Positions 42,062 to 45,716 of a stretch of DNA of 45,716 bases are shown here, piece by piece. The stretch is from Deltaproteobacteria bacterium. GTDB lineage: Bacteria > Desulfobacterota > Dissulfuribacteria > Dissulfuribacterales > UBA3076. A program made the translations under genes and the position numbers. The stretch is from contig JALTHG010000089.1 of the NCBI GenBank assembly GCA_027004715.1, positions 1 to 45,716 on the forward strand. The letters run 5' to 3'. Under the pieces are notes generated by a model. That model had not been told where the DNA came from, made no database searches, and was given only the letters and a program-made list of their open reading frames with translations. Position 1 is the stretch's first letter, and every line of letters starts with the position of its first letter.

Positions 42062-44722
42062 TCAGACTTCAGATTTAGACTTCGCCTGAAATTCTCTCCG
42101 CACCAACTCTATCTCATCCTCTCTGTACCTGACTTCTCCATCCAGTCTGGCCTCAAGCAGCCTATGGAATATGGTCCGAAAGAGGGGACCTGGCTTTAGA
42201 CCCATGTCTTTCAGGTCTTTTCCTGTAAGCATAGGTCTGACATCCTGCAGGTCTGTAATATACCTGGATATGTCCTGTCGGGCATCCTCGTCCCTGATAA
42301 CTGAAAAGAGATAGAGGAGGACCTCGAGATCTAGCCCCCTGAGCAGCCAATATAACTCGCTATCCTTCATAAAGGGCCTCCTGGAAAGGACCTCCATAGT
42401 CTTCTCTGCGATCTCCTTTCCCTCTACAGAGGCCCTTTTGTCTGAGCCGTCAAGGCCCAAACGGTCTACCAGCCTCTTTACCTCTTTGGGCCTCAGTCCA
42501 TTTAGGAGTACCAGCAGATATACCAGCCACTTCTTTGGTCTCTGTGGACGAAAGAGCAGGGCATACCAGGCCAGGACATCATGGGTATGGCCAAGGAGCT
42601 CTTCCATCTCTGGCCCCAACTTGAGGTCTGAATGGATCGCCTTCAGCACTCCCAGCCTGTCCATCCTCCTGATGGCAGGTCTTGGATCAGGTTCATTCAG
42701 GATCAGGATGAGCTCGCTTAAAATACGCCTCCCAGAGAGCCTTGATATGATGTCAAGACGTAGTGCATTCTGGATCAGCCTCAAGGTATGCTTGCCCAAC
42801 CTGAAACCATATCTCTGCTCAAAACGGATTGCCCGAAAGACCCTGGTCGGGTCCTCCACAAAACTCAGGCTGTGGAGGACCCTTATGATGTGGTCCTTGA
42901 GGTCTCTTTGACCACCAAAGAAGTCTATTAAGAGGCCAGATTCCCTGCGATTTAGCTTAATGGCCAGGGTATTGATAGTAAAATCTCTGCGGAATAGGTC
43001 CAGTTTTATAGATGAAAGGGCCACTGTGGGCATGGCAGCGGGGTATTTATAATACTCCCATCGGGCAGTCGCCACATCTATCTTGAAACCATCAGGGAGG
43101 ATTATAACTGCAGTCCCAAACTTTTGGTGGGTATAGAGCCTTGCCCCAAGGGCCTGGGCAAAGGCCTCAGCAAAGACTATTCCATTTCCTTCAACCACCA
43201 GGTCTATATCCAGATTAGGCCTTTTCAATAGCAGGTCTCTCACAAAACCCCCCACCACATAGACATGAAAGCCCAGGTCTTCTGCCACTTTTCCTGCATT
43301 TAATAATAGATCGAGCGTGTGGGGTGAGAGTCTATCTCTCATCAGAGAGAGGACATTCTTGCGCTGTTCCCTTCCGGAGAGCAGGTCATCAGGTTGTCTT
43401 GTGGGATCTCCAGTCAATATCTGGAGCAGGTCTGTCCTGGTGATCACCCCCTTTATCTGGTCTGCATCTACTACAGGGACAAAGCGCTGACGGTGATTGA
43501 CTATAATCTCTTGGACCCTGGTAAAGGTATCCTCTGGAGAGATTGTCTCAAAGTCCGTGGTCATATACTCACGTACCATCAGATCAGAGAGTCCATGGTA
43601 TATTGCTTTTTCTATAGTCCTGCGAGAAATAAGGCCCTGCACCTTACCTCTGTAGACTACAGGAAGTACGGTAATGCCATAGCGCGTCAGCTTGTCATGG
43701 GCCTCAGAAATCGAGGTGTCGGGCAGGACTGAGATAGCTGGATATGACATTATATCTTTTACCTTGGGTTCTGTCCCTAACTGTCTGTGTAGTTCTGAGA
43801 GGAGACGTTCTTCGGCCTCAGCCAGGGTCATGCCCTTCAAGGTAGCAGATGCAGCCATGGGATGGCCTCCCCCACCAATTGCCTTCAGGAGTCTTCCTAC
43901 ATCCAGCCTCTCATCTCGACTACGGCCTACTATCAATATCTGGCCCCCCATAGAGGCTATAGCAAAGAATACAGAAAGCCTCTCCATATCCATGATTTCA
44001 CGGGCCAGGAGGGCGAAGTTATCCACATAGGTCGGCGACGATGTCTTTGCGATAGTAACAGGGATACCCACCAGGGTATAGGTAGCAGCAGTATTCAAGA
44101 GGTCATTTAAGAGTTCTACGTGCTCAGGGGTAAATCTGTGTCCAAGCAATTCAGATACTGTCTTGAGGTCTGCACGCCTGCACAGGAGCCAGGCAGCCGC
44201 CTCCAGGTCTTCTGGAGTAGTAGAGCTAAAGGTAAAAGACCCGGTGTCTTCATATATACCCATAGCCAGAAAGGTGGCCTCTTCAGGACTTATATCTATC
44301 TCCTTCTTTCTGAGAAAATGGATCATAAGGGTAGTATTTGCACCTACAGGCCTGAAAAAGACCTTTGTGGCCTTTATATTTCCAGAGGAAAGAGGTGAGT
44401 GATGGTCATATAGATGTACCTCTACATCAGGTCTATCTAAGAGAGGGGCCAATCTGCCAATTCGGTCTTTTTGGTTGGTATCTACTATTACCAGGAGCCT
44501 TACCTGATCGAGGTCTATATCTCTCAGGCGTTTTATGTCTATAAAATAGCGGCCTGATTTCAGGAGAAAGTCCCGCAGATCTCTTCCTTGAGAGCCAGGC
44601 AACACGATCTGTGCCCCAGGATAGAGCTTGGTAGCAACCAGGCAAGAGGCCAGCGCATCAAAATCTGCATTGAGATGAGAGGTAATGACTGTTGTAGGGG
44701 AATTTTTTGAACTCTTGGCCAA
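42062..44722 (-). CDS. DHH - CBS - tRNA nucleotidyltransferase (CCA/A-adding) fusion
   Basis: An 886-aa multidomain protein. A DHH-type phosphoesterase domain lies at about 10-150 (SHLNADFDA, VIVDT, LYDHHS) with DHHA1 at about 230-315 (GGGGHPMAASATLKG). Two CBS domains lie at about 318-437 (VKDIMSYPAISVLPD, VREYMTTDFETISPED). A class II nucleotidyltransferase head lies at about 475-630 (YVVGGFVRDLLLKRPNLDIDLVVEG, RRDFTINTLAIKLN, EDPTRVFRAIRFEQR), and a helical tRNA-binding body fills the rest. The last part matures tRNA 3' ends; whether it adds CCA or only A is not readable here. The DHH part may degrade oligonucleotides or cyclic dinucleotides, and the CBS pair may sense adenylates. The same architecture is known in other Desulfobacterota. 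Confidence 0.88.
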   Translation of the reverse strand: MAKSSKNSPTTVITSHLNADFDALASCLVATKLYPGAQIVLPGSQGRDLRDFLLKSGRYFIDIKRLRDIDLDQVRLLVIVDTNQKDRIGRLAPLLDRPDVEVHLYDHHSPLSSGNIKATKVFFRPVGANTTLMIHFLRKKEIDISPEEATFLAMGIYEDTGSFTFSSTTPEDLEAAAWLLCRRADLKTVSELLGHRFTPEHVELLNDLLNTAATYTLVGIPVTIAKTSSPTYVDNFALLAREIMDMERLSVFFAIASMGGQILIVGRSRDERLDVGRLLKAIGGGGHPMAASATLKGMTLAEAEERLLSELHRQLGTEPKVKDIMSYPAISVLPDTSISEAHDKLTRYGITVLPVVYRGKVQGLISRRTIEKAIYHGLSDLMVREYMTTDFETISPEDTFTRVQEIIVNHRQRFVPVVDADQIKGVITRTDLLQILTGDPTRQPDDLLSGREQRKNVLSLMRDRLSPHTLDLLLNAGKVAEDLGFHVYVVGGFVRDLLLKRPNLDIDLVVEGNGIVFAEAFAQALGARLYTHQKFGTAVIILPDGFKIDVATARWEYYKYPAAMPTVALSSIKLDLFRRDFTINTLAIKLNRRESGLLIDFFGGQRDLKDHIIRVLHSLSFVEDPTRVFRAIRFEQRYGFRLGKHTLRLIQNALRLDIISRLSGRRILSELILILNEPDPRPAIRRMDRLGVLKAIHSDLKLGPEMEELLGHTHDVLAWYALLFRPQRPKKWLVYLLVLLNGLRPKEVKRLVDRLGLDGSDKRASVEGKEIAEKTMEVLSRRPFMKDSELYWLLRGLDLEVLLYLFSVIRDEDARQDISRYITDLQDVRPMLTGKDLKDMGLKPGPLFRTIFHRLLEARLDGEVRYREDEIELVRREFQAKSKSEV

Positions 44723-44813
44723 AAAAGAACCTTCTTAGAGGGAATTTTGCTACTCGTCTGTCTGGATTTATCCTGCAGACGAGTAGCAGACTCTGTCTTT
44801 CTGATGACTATAG

Positions 44814-44830
44814 GTAATGTTCACATCCCT
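44814..44830 (+). repeat. GTAANNGTTCACATCCC-type end beside the 255-bp element
   Basis: GTAATGTTCACATCCCT matches the end of the interspersed family with one base missing. It lies 3 bp from the left end of the CCCAGATTATGCA element. Confidence 0.5.
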
Positions 44831-44833
44831 TAT

Positions 44834-45088
44834 CCCAGATTATGCACTTCAAATGCCGAACAAGATGATTCCTTTTATAATTTCAGTAGATTATCGTTAA
44901 TATAATGTCAAAAAATATTCACCTAAATGGTGACAGTCTCCAACAGCAGAAACGTCCGGCATTTGAAGCCACAAGGGGCTCGCAATTTCACCGAATTTGC
45001 TGCGTTGTCGGGCACTTGAATGACCATAGTACGTCTGCGTACCCTCCGCCTTGCACCTCCGGCAAACTTGCAAGCTGCATAATCTGGG
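44834..45088. repeat. CCCAGATTATGCA-ended repeat, long version
   Basis: CCCAGATTATGCA (44834-44846) and TGCATAATCTGGG (45076-45088) are perfect 13-bp inverted ends. A second perfect pair, CTTCAAATGCCG (44847-44858) and CGGCATTTGAAG (44957-44968), lies inside. The left 66 bp match the short copy at 24045-24110 at 60 positions. The right part (TTTGCTGCGTTGTCGGGCAC, TACGTCTGCGTAC) is GC-richer and absent from the short copy. The element ends one base before the uspA stop codon. Confidence 0.75.
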
Positions 45089-45089
45089 C

Positions 45090-45545
45090 TTATAGATTTA
45101 CCTTATATGGATTGATGGTAATGACTGGGCAAGTGGCATCTCTGACCACACCTGTTGCTACACTACCAAACATGATCTGCTCCAGACCCTTTCTTCCATG
45201 GGTCCCCATTATAATCATATCTATCCCATTTTTATTGGCATAATCTATAATCTTTTCTGCTATATCCCCTACCTCTACTATAGTCTTTACGTCTTTTATA
45301 TCAGACATGTACTCATCTACAAAGCGGCTCATTGCCTTCTCAGCACCGCCTATAAGATCCTCCTTGAGAGAAGAATACCAGGCAATACCCAATTCAAAAC
45401 CGGCATAATCTCCTGCTCCCCTCACCACATGAATGAGCTCTATTTTTGCCCCCATTTTTTCTGCCATGAATTTTACATAAGGCAAGATCTTAGGTGAATT
45501 CTCAAAAAAGTCTATAGGAAACAGAATCTTTTTGACCTCTATCAT
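45090..45545 (-). CDS. Universal stress protein (UspA family)
   Basis: A 151-aa UspA-fold protein. The start is ATG 45545 (MIEVKKILFPIDF), preceded by an ideal AGGAGG seven bases upstream; the ORF-track start at 45641 adds 32 unlike residues. The N-terminal KKILFPIDF strand is typical. The ATP-binding signature G-x2-G-x9-G-(S/T) appears as GTHGRKGLEQIMFGSVATGVVRDATCPV, so it is probably an ATP-binding member. The stop TAA is one base from the end of an inverted-repeat element. The stimulus and partner are unknown. Confidence 0.92.
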   Translation of the reverse strand: MIEVKKILFPIDFFENSPKILPYVKFMAEKMGAKIELIHVVRGAGDYAGFELGIAWYSSLKEDLIGGAEKAMSRFVDEYMSDIKDVKTIVEVGDIAEKIIDYANKNGIDMIIMGTHGRKGLEQIMFGSVATGVVRDATCPVITINPYKVNL

Positions 45546-45669
45546 TTGAAAGCCTCCTTTTTTTACCCTTTTGTTGGGCCAATCCCTTAAACCTATCTGC
45601 CTATAAGTCATATTTATAGTTTTATCAGTCTTATTGACCATGTGTCAAGGTCATAAGATAGGGGCCATC

Positions 45670-45716
45670 GTAAGTCTTCACATCCCCGGCCAGTGGTGGC
45701 CTTTTGATCTGAAAAA
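45670..45716 (+). repeat. GTTCACATCCC-family left end, cut by the window edge
   Basis: GTAAGTCTTCACATCCCCGGCCAGTGGTGGCCTTTTGATCTGAAAAA matches the left end of the complete element (CTCACATCCCCCGGCCAGCAGTAGCCTTTTTCAGGG) and of the 14875-14969 copy. It runs out of the window. Confidence 0.65.

Larger units (their letters stand above)
44723..45089. other. Gene-free stretch between the nucleotidyltransferase gene and uspA
   Basis: Besides the promoter region of the large - strand operon (left), this 367-bp gap is filled by repeat material: a GTTCACATCCC-type end at 44814-44830 and the 255-bp element at 44834-45088. No coding frame with support was found. Confidence 0.55.

Noticed and set aside
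44900-45075. Small RNA gene or short ORF inside the 255-bp element
   Set aside because: Nothing beyond the inverted-repeat structure supports transcription or coding, so it was kept as a repeat only.
1-45716. CRISPR array
   Set aside because: The repeats found are dispersed and not regularly spaced with unique spacers; no cas gene is present.

Overview
The window looks like a chromosomal segment of a Gram-negative anaerobe, most likely a sulfur-metabolising member of the Desulfobacterota (former Deltaproteobacteria). The pointers are lpxC and TolC (outer membrane), an anaerobic-type cobalamin cluster, a selenocysteine-containing SelD, a TrpRS with a Thermotoga-like iron-sulfur cysteine motif, a fused carboxyltransferase of carboxylase type and a thiosulfate/YeeE-type transporter. 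By eye the G+C is moderate, with many AUA (Ile) and AGA/AGG (Arg) codons throughout. No prophage, CRISPR or full insertion sequence was seen. The lineage is an inference from gene content only.

Layout. 1-7400 (+): xerC, hslV, hslU, argB, argD, argF, then selD, whose true 5' end lies beyond an in-frame TGA that the ORF track missed. 7400-10200 (-): a class V aminotransferase and serA (serine synthesis). 10470-10860 (+): tRNA-Arg(CCG) and rpsU. 10890-14565 (-): rho, rpmE, prfA, prmC. 14566-15147: gene-free and repeat-rich. 15148-20438 (-): a four-gene export system (tolC, HlyD-type adaptor, dual-ATPase ABC protein, one permease). 20658-21587 (-): lpxC. 21836-23958 (-): sixA-like, rnc, era. 24213-24385 (+): tRNA-Val and tRNA-Asp. 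24496-26510 (+): a YdcF-like protein and an orphan histidine kinase.

26768-31996 (+) is a corrin-ring cluster, cbiC-cobF-cbiET-cbiF-cbiG-cbiH. It is colinear with the classical anaerobic order C-D-E-T-F-G-H, except that a CobF-type enzyme of the aerobic pathway occupies the cbiD position. Convergent to it (-) is a carboxylase operon: a divergent biotin carboxylase, an alpha-beta fused carboxyltransferase, a divergent biotin-carrier-like protein, and cobU at its end. 37170-39590 (+): dusB and a YeeE/YedE transporter with its own sigma70-like promoter. 39657-44722 (-): an 886-aa DHH/CBS/tRNA nucleotidyltransferase, a site-2 protease, trpS and scpA. 45090-45545 (-): a universal stress protein.

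The intergenic spaces hold at least two families of short interspersed repeats. One has ends like GTAACNGTTCACATCCC (nine sites, one complete 167-bp inverted-repeat element). The other has ends like CCCAGATTATGCA (an 81-bp and a 255-bp version). The observations most worth following are the selenoprotein SelD with its SECIS-like hairpin, the CobF-for-CbiD placement, the divergent carboxylase and the repeat families.
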